Shown: piece by piece, positions 36,651-45,755 of the stretch
Numbering within the stretch: the stretch's first letter is position 1
Layout of the letters: the number at the start of each line of letters is the position of its first letter
Origin: JAGXOF01 sp046545575
Lineage (GTDB): Bacteria > Chloroflexota > Dehalococcoidia > SZUA-161 > SpSt-899
Reading direction: 5' to 3'
NCBI GenBank assembly: GCA_046545575.1
Contig: JBKGZM010000003.1
Span: 6,812 to 70,811, forward strand
Length of the DNA: 64,000 nt
Notes under the pieces: generated by a model
Databases searched by the model: none
Told to the model about the DNA's origin: nothing
Seen by the model: the letters and a program-made list of their open reading frames with translations, nothing else
Program-made: the position numbers and the translations under genes

Positions 36651-37415
36651 CTACTTGTTTGACCCCACCCCACCAAACCGGCGCTCCCGCCGACTGTACT
36701 CCAGGAGCGCCTGCATTACATCATCTTCGCCAAAGTCCGGCCAGGGGGTCGGAGTGGAATAATACTCACTATAGGCAGCCTGCCAGATGAGAAAGTTGGA
36801 AAGGCGCATTTCCCCGGCAGTGCGGATAATCAAGTCCGGATCGGGTAATTCATTGGTTAAGAGATAGCGGTTAAACGTCACTTCGCTAATATCATCCACT
36901 GTCAGACCATCCTCGATAATCCTGCGCACGGCACTTAGAATCTCCGAACGCCCACCGTAGTTAAACGCCAGGTTAAGGGTCATTCGCGTATTGTTCCTGG
37001 TCAGAGCAATTCCATCCCCGATCTTCTTCTGTAATCCCTCACTCAATCCGTCAAGATCCCCCACATGGCTCAACTTGATGTTCTCATTGTGAAGATTTTG
37101 CACCTCTCGCTCGATGACCTCTTCAAGTATGTGAAAAAGGCCTTGTATCTCTTCGCTCGGGCGGGTCCAATTCTCAGTGGAGAACGCATAGAGAGTGAGG
37201 TACTTAATGCCATGATTGGCAAATATCTTGATTACATTGCGGATATTCTCGGTCCCTGCGGAGTGCCCCTCAAGCCGGGTCAAGCCTCTACTCTGAGCCC
37301 ATCTGCCATTCCCATCCATGATGATAGCAACATGGTTAGGAAGAGGACTGATACTGCTTTGAGAAGAATGCAACTCAGCCACTGCAGTTGCCTTTTGCAT
37401 TGACTGCTTCGTCAT
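36651..37415 (-). CDS. uppS: Undecaprenyl diphosphate synthase (cis-prenyltransferase)
   Basis: Extends farnesyl diphosphate to the C55 lipid carrier. 254 residues with the first family motif HVAIIMDGNGRWAQ (28-41; catalytic Asp in MDGNGR) and GHSAG; the C-terminal SNFLIWQAAYSEYY block is intact. ATG 37415 has GGAGAT 6 nt upstream. The presence of the gene says that a carrier lipid is needed even if the wall is reduced. Confidence 0.96.
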   Translation of the reverse strand: MTKQSMQKATAVAELHSSQSSISPLPNHVAIIMDGNGRWAQSRGLTRLEGHSAGTENIRNVIKIFANHGIKYLTLYAFSTENWTRPSEEIQGLFHILEEVIEREVQNLHNENIKLSHVGDLDGLSEGLQKKIGDGIALTRNNTRMTLNLAFNYGGRSEILSAVRRIIEDGLTVDDISEVTFNRYLLTNELPDPDLIIRTAGEMRLSNFLIWQAAYSEYYSTPTPWPDFGEDDVMQALLEYSRRERRFGGVGSNK

Positions 37416-37427
37416 TGATGATCTCCG

Positions 37428-37985
37428 TTAGTCCTCCATAATTTCTTTCTCTTTATCTTTACCTATCGAGTCGATCTTCTCAATATAGCTGTCAGTCAAT
37501 TTCTGGAGGTCCTGCTCGGCACGTTTTTCCTCGTCCTCAGAGATTTCCTTGTCTTTTTGCATCTGGCGCAGTTTTTCCATTGCCTCGCGTCTTACGTTGC
37601 GGATGGCAATTCGATCATCTTCCTCACGCCGCCGTACGGTTTTCACCAGCTCCTTCCTGCGCTCCTCGCTAAGTTCCGGTATTGTAAGTCTTATAATATT
37701 GCCATCGCTCGACGGATTGAGTCCGATATCCGACTTCTGTATAGCCTTCTCGATACTGGGAAACGACGATTTGTCCCAGGGCTGTATCGTCAGCATCCGC
37801 GCCTCCGGGACGGAGATAGTGGCAATCTGATTCAGTGGGGTAGGAACTCCGTAATAGTCGACCCGGATGCGCTCCACCAGCGATGGGCTGGCACGTCCGG
37901 TACGCAAACCAGCCATTTCTCTTCCGAACACCTCAACGGCTTTCTCCATTTTGTCTTCAGCTGTGCTAAGAACATCACTTATCAT
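37428..37985 (-). CDS. frr: Ribosome recycling factor
   Basis: Splits post-termination ribosomes with EF-G. 185 residues, exactly the family size. Signatures: GRASPSLVERIRVDYYG near 31-47 and a C-terminal long helix bundle rich in Glu/Lys. It lies 10 nt downstream of pyrH. Confidence 0.97.
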   Translation of the reverse strand: MISDVLSTAEDKMEKAVEVFGREMAGLRTGRASPSLVERIRVDYYGVPTPLNQIATISVPEARMLTIQPWDKSSFPSIEKAIQKSDIGLNPSSDGNIIRLTIPELSEERRKELVKTVRRREEDDRIAIRNVRREAMEKLRQMQKDKEISEDEEKRAEQDLQKLTDSYIEKIDSIGKDKEKEIMED

Positions 37986-37995
37986 GATACTACCC

Positions 37996-38715
37996 TCAAT
38001 CTGAGACTAGTGATCCTGTGCTGCTGCCTATCACTGCCTGCTCTATGCCATGGGGCGCTTGGAGGTTGAATACCAGGATAGGCAGGTGGTTCTCCATACA
38101 GAGCGCGAAGGCTGTTGAATCCATCACTTCCAACCGCTGTTCTAAAGCTTCTTGATAAGTAAGCTTGTCGAACTTTTTAGCCCCTTTGTTAAGCAGCGGA
38201 TCGGAGTCATAAACGCCGTCCACCTTGTTCTTCCCGAGCAGGAGGATCTCAGCACCTATATCCACTGCTCTGAGTGCTGCTGCGGTATCGGTGCTCATAT
38301 ACGGATTACCAGTCCCTGCGGCAAATATCACAACCCGCCCCTTCTCCAGATGGCGTATTGCACGCCTCCTGATATACGGTTCAGCCACGGACTCCATCGA
38401 TATGGCACTCTGCGTCCGCACAGTCACTCCCTGTTTTTCCAGGGCATCTTGAAGGGCCAGGGCATTGATCATTGTAGCGAGCATTCCGGCGTAATCAGCC
38501 GTGGAACGATCCATGCCTTTCGCCTCAGCGGCATTTCCTCTCCATATATTCCCACCCCCCACAACCATCGCGATCTCAGTCCCAGTTTCCTTAACCTCGA
38601 TAATTTGCCGCGCAATCTCCTTCAGTACATTGGAGTCGATACCAAACCGTTCCTCCCGGGAAAGTGCCTCACCGCTGATTTTCAGCAGGACGCGCTTGTA
38701 TTTGGGTTGGCTCAT
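37996..38715 (-). CDS. pyrH: Uridylate kinase
   Basis: Phosphorylates UMP to UDP. 239 residues of the amino-acid-kinase fold: LLKISGEALS (10-19), VVGGGNIWRG (near 52), DSDPLLNKGAKKFDKLTY. Its ATG overlaps the tsf stop by 4 nt. Confidence 0.97.
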   Translation of the reverse strand: MSQPKYKRVLLKISGEALSREERFGIDSNVLKEIARQIIEVKETGTEIAMVVGGGNIWRGNAAEAKGMDRSTADYAGMLATMINALALQDALEKQGVTVRTQSAISMESVAEPYIRRRAIRHLEKGRVVIFAAGTGNPYMSTDTAAALRAVDIGAEILLLGKNKVDGVYDSDPLLNKGAKKFDKLTYQEALEQRLEVMDSTAFALCMENHLPILVFNLQAPHGIEQAVIGSSTGSLVSD

Positions 38716-39212
38716 TCCCCTCCAGTTTCGAAACGGCAGAACTTGCTAACCCCAATGTTCTCTCCAACCTTAGTAATGACCTCAACTACAATATCGCTAA
38801 TAGTCTTCTGAGGGTCCTTTATGAAGGGCTGCGACAGGAGACAAACTTCTTCGGGATTCTCATCTTCAGGGACTTCATCAGGAGACAGATACTGAGGATC
38901 AGTAGCCGTGACTTGCATAGCTATATCGTGAGCCAATTCCTTGAACTCAGGGGTCTGCGCCACGAAGTCAGTTTCGCATGTAACGAGAACCAAAGCACCG
39001 ACACGGCCTCCAGAATGCACATATGCCTCGACCAATCCATTTCCCATGGCCCGTTCTTTCTTCTTCTCGGCTATGGAATACCCTCGTTCACGCAGAGCCT
39101 CCGCAGCAGCCTCGATATCCCCCTCACAGTTTGCTAAGGCTTTTTTACAATCCATGAGCCCAGCACCGGTTCTTTCCCGTAGCCCCCGTATCTGTTCAAC
39201 AGCGATCTGCAA
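38712..39212 (-). CDS. tsf: Elongation factor Ts (short form)
   Basis: Recycles EF-Tu. N-terminal UBA domain with the family signature RERTGAGLMDCKKAL, then a shortened core that contains the TDFVAQT segment. Only about 166 residues, against ~280 in E. coli, so it is the short form also seen in Thermus and other lineages. I chose TTG 39212 because AAGGAGG lies 5 nt upstream and the protein then begins at the normal N-terminus. A GTG at 39230 (overlapping the rpsB stop) would add six residues. Confidence 0.93.
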   Translation of the reverse strand: MQIAVEQIRGLRERTGAGLMDCKKALANCEGDIEAAAEALRERGYSIAEKKKERAMGNGLVEAYVHSGGRVGALVLVTCETDFVAQTPEFKELAHDIAMQVTATDPQYLSPDEVPEDENPEEVCLLSQPFIKDPQKTISDIVVEVITKVGENIGVSKFCRFETGGE

Positions 39213-39226
39213 ATCCCCCTCCTTTT

Positions 39227-40066
39227 TCACTCTTCATTATCTTCGTTGCCTGTAAAGTCAAGCCCCTCTTCGCCGATCTCAGGGGCGACTCCCGCTGCTA
39301 CATCCGTAGCAGGTGGACTGAAAGAGTCTGCTCCGGCTTTCCCTTCCAACACTGCATTAGCCATCACGGTACATATAAGCCTGATGGACTTTATGGCGTC
39401 ATCATTAGCGGGGATAGGGTAATCGACCACTGTTGGGTCACAATCGGTATCCACCATGGCCACAATCGGGACTCCCAGTTGCCTGGCCTCTGCAATTGCG
39501 ATCTTTTCCCGAACCGGGTCGACCACGAACATCGCAGATGGAATTTGAGTCATCTCCTTGATGCCGCCAAACGACTGATTAAGACGGTTGATCTCCCTTT
39601 CCAGCCTGGATTCTTCTTTCTTGGGTAAAGAGGCTAGTTCCCCTTTAGCCTGCCTATCTTCCAGGCGAACAAGGTAATCAATCCTTGCCTGTACTGTGGA
39701 GAAGTTGGTAAGCGTTCCTCCCAGCCAGCGTCTGCTCACGTAATAAGCACCGCACCGCCGTGCTTCTTCCTCAATGGCATCCTTGGCTTGTTTTTTGGTT
39801 CCCACAAAGACGATGTCACCACCATCAGCAATCAGGTCCCTTACGAAAATACGCGCCTCTTCCAACTTGACCAAAGTCTGTTGCAGGTCGATGATATGAA
39901 TGCCATTTCGCTGAGTAAATACATACTCCTTCATCTTGGGGTTCCACCGCTTCCTCTGGTGCCCAAAATGGACTCCAGATTCCAACAGCATCTTGACGGT
40001 GACTGGCCCACCAAACGGACTGGTTATTTCTTGTGTCTCATTCACATCTAATTCATTCATACCCAC
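39227..40066 (-). CDS. rpsB: 30S ribosomal protein S2
   Basis: 279 residues. Family signature near VKMLLESGVHFGHQRKRWNPKM (residues about 23-44), with DLQQTL and RWLGGTLTNF. A C-terminal acidic/Gly-Ala extension of about 40 residues exceeds the core fold. First gene of the rpsB-tsf-pyrH-frr run. Confidence 0.98.
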   Translation of the reverse strand: MGMNELDVNETQEITSPFGGPVTVKMLLESGVHFGHQRKRWNPKMKEYVFTQRNGIHIIDLQQTLVKLEEARIFVRDLIADGGDIVFVGTKKQAKDAIEEEARRCGAYYVSRRWLGGTLTNFSTVQARIDYLVRLEDRQAKGELASLPKKEESRLEREINRLNQSFGGIKEMTQIPSAMFVVDPVREKIAIAEARQLGVPIVAMVDTDCDPTVVDYPIPANDDAIKSIRLICTVMANAVLEGKAGADSFSPPATDVAAGVAPEIGEEGLDFTGNEDNEE

Positions 40067-40089
40067 ACACCTATTTAAACTGCTTTGTT

Positions 40090-40119
40090 AGTTTAACACA
40101 AGTAAAAATGAAAAGGCAA
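40090..40119 (-). promoter_or_regulatory. Possible rpsB promoter
   Basis: TTGCCT (40119-40114) and TAAACT (40095-40090), 18 nt apart on the minus strand and about 24-50 nt upstream of rpsB. Match is moderate. Confidence 0.35.
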
Positions 40120-40210
40120 CTGCCCGACTAAGACTCAAGGGTCAACAGTATGGTCTGTACCTTTGCCTGCTCGCCGAAGGAAAGGCTGGAGGTTAGGCAC
40201 CTGTCCGCTC

Positions 40211-40855
40211 CTACCTGGACTCGTTAACGGGGTTCGTTCCCTTCTTACCCCAACTGACCAGAAGATAGCAAAAAGGGGTGTCTAACACAGAGACAGCGAG
40301 CTTGATAACGTACTGTGCCAGAATTAGCTCTCCCAACAGTATCCCCAGCGGGACAACCCCATAGAAAGCGATGAACCCGAATATTACAGTGTCCAGTCCC
40401 TGTGAGACCGCCGTGGAAAGGGTGTTTCTCATCCAGAGCAATCGTCCCTTTGTTCTGGTGCGCAAGAAATGGAAGGCAAAGATGTCATGGTTCTGAGAAA
40501 CCAAATAGGCCGCCAATGATGCGAGGACAATCCGTGGAACACTTCCCAAAACCTCCTGATACAATTCCTGATTTCCCCACTCCGGCGATGGGGGCAAAAT
40601 ACCTCCCAGCCAGATGAGAAGCACCAGCAGTGCGTTCGCAAAGAATCCAACCCACACAACTGTTCGTGCTGTATTCTTTCCCCAAACTTCAGAGATGGTA
40701 TCGGTGAAGAGAAATGTCAGTGGATAGCAAATAATGCCCGCGTCGATAGTGACTCCAAAGACATTTATCAGCTTTGCTCCCGAGAGTATGTTGGCAGCCG
40801 CCAATGAGATGATGAACAGTCCCGAGAGAAGTAACAATTTGCTTTGATTGGTCAT
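40211..40855 (-). CDS. Queuosine precursor transporter (VUT/YhhQ family)
   Basis: 214 residues, about six membrane segments, with the family's N-terminal AAANILSGAKLINVFG and FLFTDTISEVWGK. It imports the 7-cyano-7-deazaguanine-type precursor for tRNA queuosine in characterised homologues. It starts 7 nt after corA; no preQ1 riboswitch fits in that gap. Precursor salvage would spare the cell de novo synthesis. Confidence 0.88.
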   Translation of the reverse strand: MTNQSKLLLLSGLFIISLAAANILSGAKLINVFGVTIDAGIICYPLTFLFTDTISEVWGKNTARTVVWVGFFANALLVLLIWLGGILPPSPEWGNQELYQEVLGSVPRIVLASLAAYLVSQNHDIFAFHFLRTRTKGRLLWMRNTLSTAVSQGLDTVIFGFIAFYGVVPLGILLGELILAQYVIKLAVSVLDTPFCYLLVSWGKKGTNPVNESR

Positions 40856-40862
40856 GCTTTTG

Positions 40863-41867
40863 TTAGATGAAGTGCTTCCAGCGGAAGGAAGCCAGCATAC
40901 CTGCTACAATAGCAAGCATAATGAGTATGATAACAGGAAAGGAGATAGGCCTCTCAGATAAAGGCAACAGCGCAATATTCATCCCATAAATACTCGCGAT
41001 AAGTGTCGGGGGGAGCATTATGGTTGAGACGATGGTCAGGATGCGCATGACCTGATTGGTGCGAAATGATACCAGCGTGTTGTTGGTGTCATTCAGTCCT
41101 TCAATAACTTCCTTGTACTCATCCAGAGTGTCCAGTATCTTGCGATTGTGATCAGCCAGATCCCCGAAATATACTCCAAAGACCGGAATCTCCTCGGCTT
41201 CTTCAAGTTCGTCAGGCGAAAGGAATTCCGATCCTTCCTTTTCCGGAATGATTGAGGACTCGTTCCGCTCCAGCCACTCAAATACCTCTGTTTGCGGCCT
41301 TATTATTCGCCTGTAGGAAAGCACATCCCGGCGCAAAATCGACAACTCACGCACTGCATCTCGGGGGTCGCCACTGAAAACCTTGTTATCGGCTTCCTCG
41401 ATGTTACTGCCGATCTTGTTAAGGATCGGGAAGCAGTAGTTGACCAGGCGGTCGAGTACTATGTAGAGAAGATGTCCTGCACTCTGACTCATATTTGCCG
41501 CTCTTGTGTCCTGATTGGCTACACAATCCCTGAAGAACTTCGAGAGCGGTTTGAGATCGCCCTGATGTACGGTGATCAAGTAATTCTCACCCAGGAAGAC
41601 AGCAACCTGACTGGCTGTGGTAACACGGGCTTGCTTACTGAATACAGGGAAGTGGAATACCATGAATAAATATTCGTCATATCTGTCGATCTTGGGACGC
41701 TGAACCCTGCTCAGACAATCGTCCAGATCCAGAGCATGGAAAGGATAATGCTCAGCTATATAATCCATCTCCCGCCTCGTCGGCTGCTCGATGTTGATCC
41801 AGAGTAAATTCCTGTACGAGGCAGTGCTGATATTCAGGTCTTGATTCGTAGTTTCAGGGATTGTCAT
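40863..41867 (-). CDS. corA: CorA-type magnesium transporter
   Basis: 334 residues: a large cytosolic domain, then two C-terminal membrane helices with the pore signature YGMNIALLP (usual: YGMNF). Mg2+ or related divalent channel, a second one beside mgtE. It lies 11 nt downstream of trxA and 7 nt upstream of the queuosine-precursor transporter. Confidence 0.94.
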   Translation of the reverse strand: MTIPETTNQDLNISTASYRNLLWINIEQPTRREMDYIAEHYPFHALDLDDCLSRVQRPKIDRYDEYLFMVFHFPVFSKQARVTTASQVAVFLGENYLITVHQGDLKPLSKFFRDCVANQDTRAANMSQSAGHLLYIVLDRLVNYCFPILNKIGSNIEEADNKVFSGDPRDAVRELSILRRDVLSYRRIIRPQTEVFEWLERNESSIIPEKEGSEFLSPDELEEAEEIPVFGVYFGDLADHNRKILDTLDEYKEVIEGLNDTNNTLVSFRTNQVMRILTIVSTIMLPPTLIASIYGMNIALLPLSERPISFPVIILIMLAIVAGMLASFRWKHFI

Positions 41868-41878
41868 ACCTTGACGTC

Positions 41879-42205
41879 CTATCCTAGAGAGGAATCAAGG
41901 ACTTTCTTGAATTCCTCCTTGGGCCTGAGTCCGACAAGCTGCTTTACAGGCTTGCCCCCTTTGAAAAGCAACAATGTCGGGATGCTCATTATACTATAAC
42001 TTGATGCTGTTTTAGGGCTTTGATCAACGTTGACCTTGGCAAAGTCGACTTTCCCGTCATACTCTTTGGCCAGTTCCTCAACGATCGGTGCTACCGCCAA
42101 ACAGGGCTTGCATGACGGAGCCCAGAAATCGACCAGGACGGGTTTTTTCGCCTTAATTACCGTCTGCTCGAAATTGCTGTCATTGACTTCCACTGGCTTT
42201 GCCAT
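41879..42205 (-). CDS. trxA: Thioredoxin with atypical CKPC active site
   Basis: 108 residues of complete thioredoxin fold, with the cis-Pro loop MSIPTLLLF. The active site reads WAPSCKPC (Cys32, Cys35): Ser instead of Trp before the first Cys, and Lys instead of Gly. This change should shift redox potential. No signal peptide, so cytosolic; it could feed CcdA. ATG 42205 lies 24 nt downstream of plsX. Confidence 0.93.
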   Translation of the reverse strand: MAKPVEVNDSNFEQTVIKAKKPVLVDFWAPSCKPCLAVAPIVEELAKEYDGKVDFAKVNVDQSPKTASSYSIMSIPTLLLFKGGKPVKQLVGLRPKEEFKKVLDSSLG

Positions 42206-42229
42206 TTACCCTCCTCACTTTTTCATTCT

Positions 42230-43189
42230 TCAGGTTCCTATGGTCTCCATAACCTTTTGCTTCACCATTTGCTCCGCTATCCCGATGGCACGCTCTATAG
42301 CAGTAGCATCGCTCTTGCCATGTGTTATCACTACATTGCCTTCGACCCCAAGAAGCAGCGCCCCCCCCAATGAAGTATAATCCAGGATGCGCTTCTCTGC
42401 CTCATGGAAATCCAGGCTGTTACCATCCGCCTCCGCCGAAGTCGACATATCCGCAAATATCCGTGCCAGTCCCTCGCTCAGTTTTATCACTACATTGCCC
42501 GTGAACCCATCAGTCACTACAACATCAGCTTTCCCTCTGGGAAGTTCTGCTCCCTCTACATTGCCAACAAAGTTGGGTTGATCCTTCGATAACATATGAT
42601 AAGCAGAACGGGCCAGTTTATTTCCCTTTGTCTCTTCCTCTCCGTTAGATAGCAGGCCCACCCGGGGAACAGACACGCCGTGTATTCTCTGCATATACAC
42701 TGTTCCCATTTGGGCGAACTGGACCAGATATTGAGGTTTGCAATCGGAATTTGCGCCCACATCGAGGAACAGAACCCGGCCATTAGGTGAATGGAAAACA
42801 ATCCCCAATGCCGGGCGGGAGATACCCTTTTTCTTCCCTACGACAAGTAAAGCTCCGGCAACCATAGCACCTGTGCTGCCACCGGAGACAAACGCCGAGG
42901 CCTCGCCAGCCTTGAGCAATCCCATTCCCCTGACGATGGAAGAGTCCTTCTTGCGACGAATTGCTCGCACGGGCTCCTCATCCATGCCAATTGTCTCCTC
43001 GGCATGACAGAAGCTAATGTTGGCACGACCAGCACCATACTGGCTTAGCTCACTCTGTACTGTTTTCTCAGGCCCAACAAGGATTATGTTGACATCAAAA
43101 GAGCGTGCAGCTTCCACCGCTCCTTTTACGATTTCCGAGGGGGCATAGTCGCCGCCCATGGCATCCACAGCGATTACAGGCTTTTCCAT
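42230..43189 (-). CDS. plsX: Phosphate acyltransferase PlsX
   Basis: Makes acyl-phosphate from acyl-ACP for phospholipid synthesis. 319 residues with the start AVDAMGGDYAPSEIVKGAVEA cut to the first half here (AVDAMGGDYAP, 7-17), SGGSTGAMVAGALL (near 100), and the C-terminal GGALLLGVEGNVVITHG. It overlaps rpe by 16 nt. No plsY or acpP nearby. Confidence 0.96.
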   Translation of the reverse strand: MEKPVIAVDAMGGDYAPSEIVKGAVEAARSFDVNIILVGPEKTVQSELSQYGAGRANISFCHAEETIGMDEEPVRAIRRKKDSSIVRGMGLLKAGEASAFVSGGSTGAMVAGALLVVGKKKGISRPALGIVFHSPNGRVLFLDVGANSDCKPQYLVQFAQMGTVYMQRIHGVSVPRVGLLSNGEEETKGNKLARSAYHMLSKDQPNFVGNVEGAELPRGKADVVVTDGFTGNVVIKLSEGLARIFADMSTSAEADGNSLDFHEAEKRILDYTSLGGALLLGVEGNVVITHGKSDATAIERAIGIAEQMVKQKVMETIGT

Positions 43190-43848
43190 AGGCTTCCCCT
43201 AATCCTCCGTATCGCCTCAGCGACGCTTTCCTTCTCGTTGAATACCGCTGCCCCTGCCACCAACACCCGGGCTCCTGCTTTGGCAACTCTAGGTGCTGTT
43301 TCGGCATTGATCCCGCCATCCACCTCAAGCTCCGCTTCAAGATTTTCAGAATCGAGCAACTTCCTCAAGCGGGATATCTTATCCAGGGTCTCGGGGATAA
43401 AAGCCTGTCCTGCGAATCCCGGATTGACCGTCATTACCAGCACCAGGTCAACCAATGGCAAGACCTCTTTTATCGTCTCCAGAGGAGTAGCGGGGTTAAG
43501 GGATACTCCTGCCTTGAGGCCAAGCTCCTTGATTTCCGTCAACGTGCGATGCAGATGAACTGACACCTCTACGTGCACGGTGATGATGTCCGCACCTGCC
43601 TGAGCAAAACTCTGGATTTGTTGCTCAGGGGTATTGACCATCAGGTGGACGTCAAGGGGAAGAGAGGTATAGGACTTTATCGCCTTGACCACTCCATCAC
43701 CGATAGTGATCCTGGGGACGAATTGCCCGTCCATTACATCGACATGGATATAATCGGCACCGGCTTCAGTGGCCTCAGTCACCTGCTCGCCCAGGCGAGC
43801 AAAGTCCGCCGAGAGGATGGACGGGGCAAGTTTTATTTTTTCATTCAT
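43174..43848 (-). CDS. rpe: Ribulose-phosphate 3-epimerase
   Basis: Interconverts ribulose 5-phosphate and xylulose 5-phosphate. 224 residues; APSILSADFARLGEQV near 8-23, HVDVMDGQFVPRITIG near 36-51 with metal His and Asp, MTVNPGFAGQAF, and EVDGGI with the second metal Asp. ATG 43848 has GAGGAG 6 nt upstream; the longer frame adds 31 unmatched residues. It overlaps argH by 8 nt. Confidence 0.96.
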   Translation of the reverse strand: MNEKIKLAPSILSADFARLGEQVTEATEAGADYIHVDVMDGQFVPRITIGDGVVKAIKSYTSLPLDVHLMVNTPEQQIQSFAQAGADIITVHVEVSVHLHRTLTEIKELGLKAGVSLNPATPLETIKEVLPLVDLVLVMTVNPGFAGQAFIPETLDKISRLRKLLDSENLEAELEVDGGINAETAPRVAKAGARVLVAGAAVFNEKESVAEAIRRIRGSLWKSL

Positions 43849-45211
43849 TGAGAACTCCTCTTGCCTCTCGCAATGCCTCCTCAACTCGCCTCGGAGCGGT
43901 CCCACCGGGAACGTCCCTGGCCGCAACGGAGGACTCCACATCGATGGAGCGGAGGTCTTCCTCGAACAACGGCGAGAATTGCTGATACTCGGGAAGGGTT
44001 ATATCCTGCAGCGATTTCCCCTGCGCAACAGCATACCTGACAAGTTTAGCCACTACACTGTGCGCTTCACGAAACGGCATTCCTTTTCCAGCCAGATAAT
44101 CAGCCAGGTCAGTTGCCAGAGTATAGCTCTCGCCCGCGGCCTGTCCAGTACGGTCGGAATTGACTCTAAGACTTCTTATCATTCCAGCAAACACCCCAAG
44201 TGTCGAATGTACGGTGTCCACCGTTCTGAAGAAACTCTGTTTGTCCTCCTGCAAATCCCTGTTGTACGTAAGCGGTAGGGATTTCATGGTGGTGAGTATG
44301 GACATTAAATCACCATAGACGCTGCCGGTCTTCCCCCGCGCCAGCTCAGCCACATCCGGGTTCTTCTTCTGCGGCATGATGCTTGAGCTCGTGACATAGG
44401 CATCATCGACCTCAATGAACCCGAACTCTGCCGACGACCAGAGGATGATTTCCTCCGCTAGCCGGGAAACGTGCATCATGACCATGCTTGCGTCTGCAAT
44501 GTACTCAATAATGAAATCGCGGTCGGAGACGGCATCCATACTATTCCGGCTAACCTGACTGAACCCCAGTTCCTTCGCCAGTAAATCGCGGTCCACCTGA
44601 TATGGCAACCCTGCAAGTGCGCCGCTGCCCAAAGGCATCACGTCAACGCGTTTGAGGCAATCGCCAAAGCGCTCAATATCCCGTTGCAACATTTCAAAGT
44701 AAGCCAGAAGATGATGGGCCAGGAGTATCGGTTGTGCCCGTTGTAGATGAGTATATCCCGGTAATATAACCTCCTTATTGGCTTCGGCCAAATCCAGTAG
44801 CGCTGCCTGAACCTCTTTCAGCTTGGTAATGGTTTCGGATATCGCTTCCTTGGTGTAAAGGCGCATGTCAGTGGCGACCTGATCATTTCGTGAGCGAGCG
44901 GTGTGCAACTTTCCAGCCACGTTGCCGATCTTTTCGTACAGGCGACTCTCGATATTCATGTGAATATCTTCCAGGGAAGTGTCAAAATTGAACTGGCCGG
45001 ATTCGATTTCATCACGGATAGAGGTTAAGCCCTCTACTATAGCTTCAGCTTCTTCCCCGGCAATTATGCGCTGCCATGCAAGCATCCTGGTATGGGCAAT
45101 TGAGGCCGCAATATCCTGCCGATACAGTCGCTTATCAAAGGGCAGAGATGAGGTATATTCCTGTACCGATTCGTCGGTTTCTTTTTGGAATCGGTCTCGC
45201 AGTGCACTCAT
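43841..45211 (-). CDS. argH: Argininosuccinate lyase
   Basis: Last step of arginine synthesis, giving arginine and fumarate. 456 residues with the fumarase-superfamily signature GSSIMPQKKNPDVAEL (near 280) and HTARSRNDQVATD (near 107). Other arg genes are not in the window. ATG 45211 has only AAGG nearby. Confidence 0.96.
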   Translation of the reverse strand: MSALRDRFQKETDESVQEYTSSLPFDKRLYRQDIAASIAHTRMLAWQRIIAGEEAEAIVEGLTSIRDEIESGQFNFDTSLEDIHMNIESRLYEKIGNVAGKLHTARSRNDQVATDMRLYTKEAISETITKLKEVQAALLDLAEANKEVILPGYTHLQRAQPILLAHHLLAYFEMLQRDIERFGDCLKRVDVMPLGSGALAGLPYQVDRDLLAKELGFSQVSRNSMDAVSDRDFIIEYIADASMVMMHVSRLAEEIILWSSAEFGFIEVDDAYVTSSSIMPQKKNPDVAELARGKTGSVYGDLMSILTTMKSLPLTYNRDLQEDKQSFFRTVDTVHSTLGVFAGMIRSLRVNSDRTGQAAGESYTLATDLADYLAGKGMPFREAHSVVAKLVRYAVAQGKSLQDITLPEYQQFSPLFEEDLRSIDVESSVAARDVPGGTAPRRVEEALREARGVLNE

Positions 45212-45345
45212 GGCCTTAATTGTGACACTAACCTGCTATCCAGGTCAAGTGTGAATTTTGCCTGGAGATATTTGAGGATGAGCTAAGTAAGCAAATACCA
45301 AAGTCCAACACAAAAGTTATGCTATTTAACAAAAGGATTGACACT

Positions 45346-45549
45346 TCAAGTGAGAGGCCTTTGAGCACTCCGTTTGGCCTCTGCAACATCATCGAGATAG
45401 CTTTGATAGCACTTGCAGAGGTGTTTAAAGACACTAACAACCTCTTGCCGGTACTCCTCGCTATCGCCCAGCCCTCCCTTGATTCTTTCTTCCGCAACGA
45501 ATAACGCCGCTTGCTGAAGTCTCACACTGGTAGTAGTGAGCTCCCTCAT
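45346..45549 (-). CDS. Small hypothetical helical protein
   Basis: 67 residues, charged, predicted largely helical, with two Cys in HLCKCY. ATG 45549 is preceded by AAGGGGGG with 5-nt spacing, much better than the in-frame TTG at 45567. No family recognised. It lies 134 nt upstream of argH on the same strand. A 61-codon plus-strand frame and an 89-codon minus-strand frame overlap it; both lack ribosome sites. Confidence 0.5.
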   Translation of the reverse strand: MRELTTTSVRLQQAALFVAEERIKGGLGDSEEYRQEVVSVFKHLCKCYQSYLDDVAEAKRSAQRPLT

Positions 45550-45692
45550 AAAGCCCCCCTTTTTCAATTGTGCGGGCCACTATGTAGCCCGTAGTGATTT
45601 AACCGCAGTGCGAAGCTCTTCCCTGCCTACCCATCCCCCATGGGAAGGCATCTCCTCCACACTGTATGTCTAGTATACCTTCTCGGATAACA

Positions 45693-45735
45693 GCATACAA
45701 GTATGCTTGACAACATCAAGCACTGACATTATGAT
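45693..45735 (+). promoter_or_regulatory. comM-like promoter with upstream and overlapping dyads
   Basis: Consensus TTGACA (45707-45712), 17-nt spacer, TATGAT (45730-45735). GCATAC-AA-GTATGC (45693-45706) is a perfect dyad touching the -35 box, and CTTGA-CAACA-TCAAG (45706-45720) overlaps it. Transcription would start near 45742, only 14 nt before the ATG. This looks like a repressed or activated promoter. Confidence 0.6.
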
Positions 45736-45755
45736 TTTTAGCTAGAATAACTATT

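Noticed and set aside
40856..40862. preQ1 riboswitch before the queuosine-precursor transporter
   Set aside because: Only 7 nt separate it from corA, too short for any riboswitch.
45228..45497. 89-codon minus-strand frame upstream of argH
   Set aside because: It overlaps the better supported 67-residue protein (strong ribosome site at 45549); starts at an unsupported TTG.
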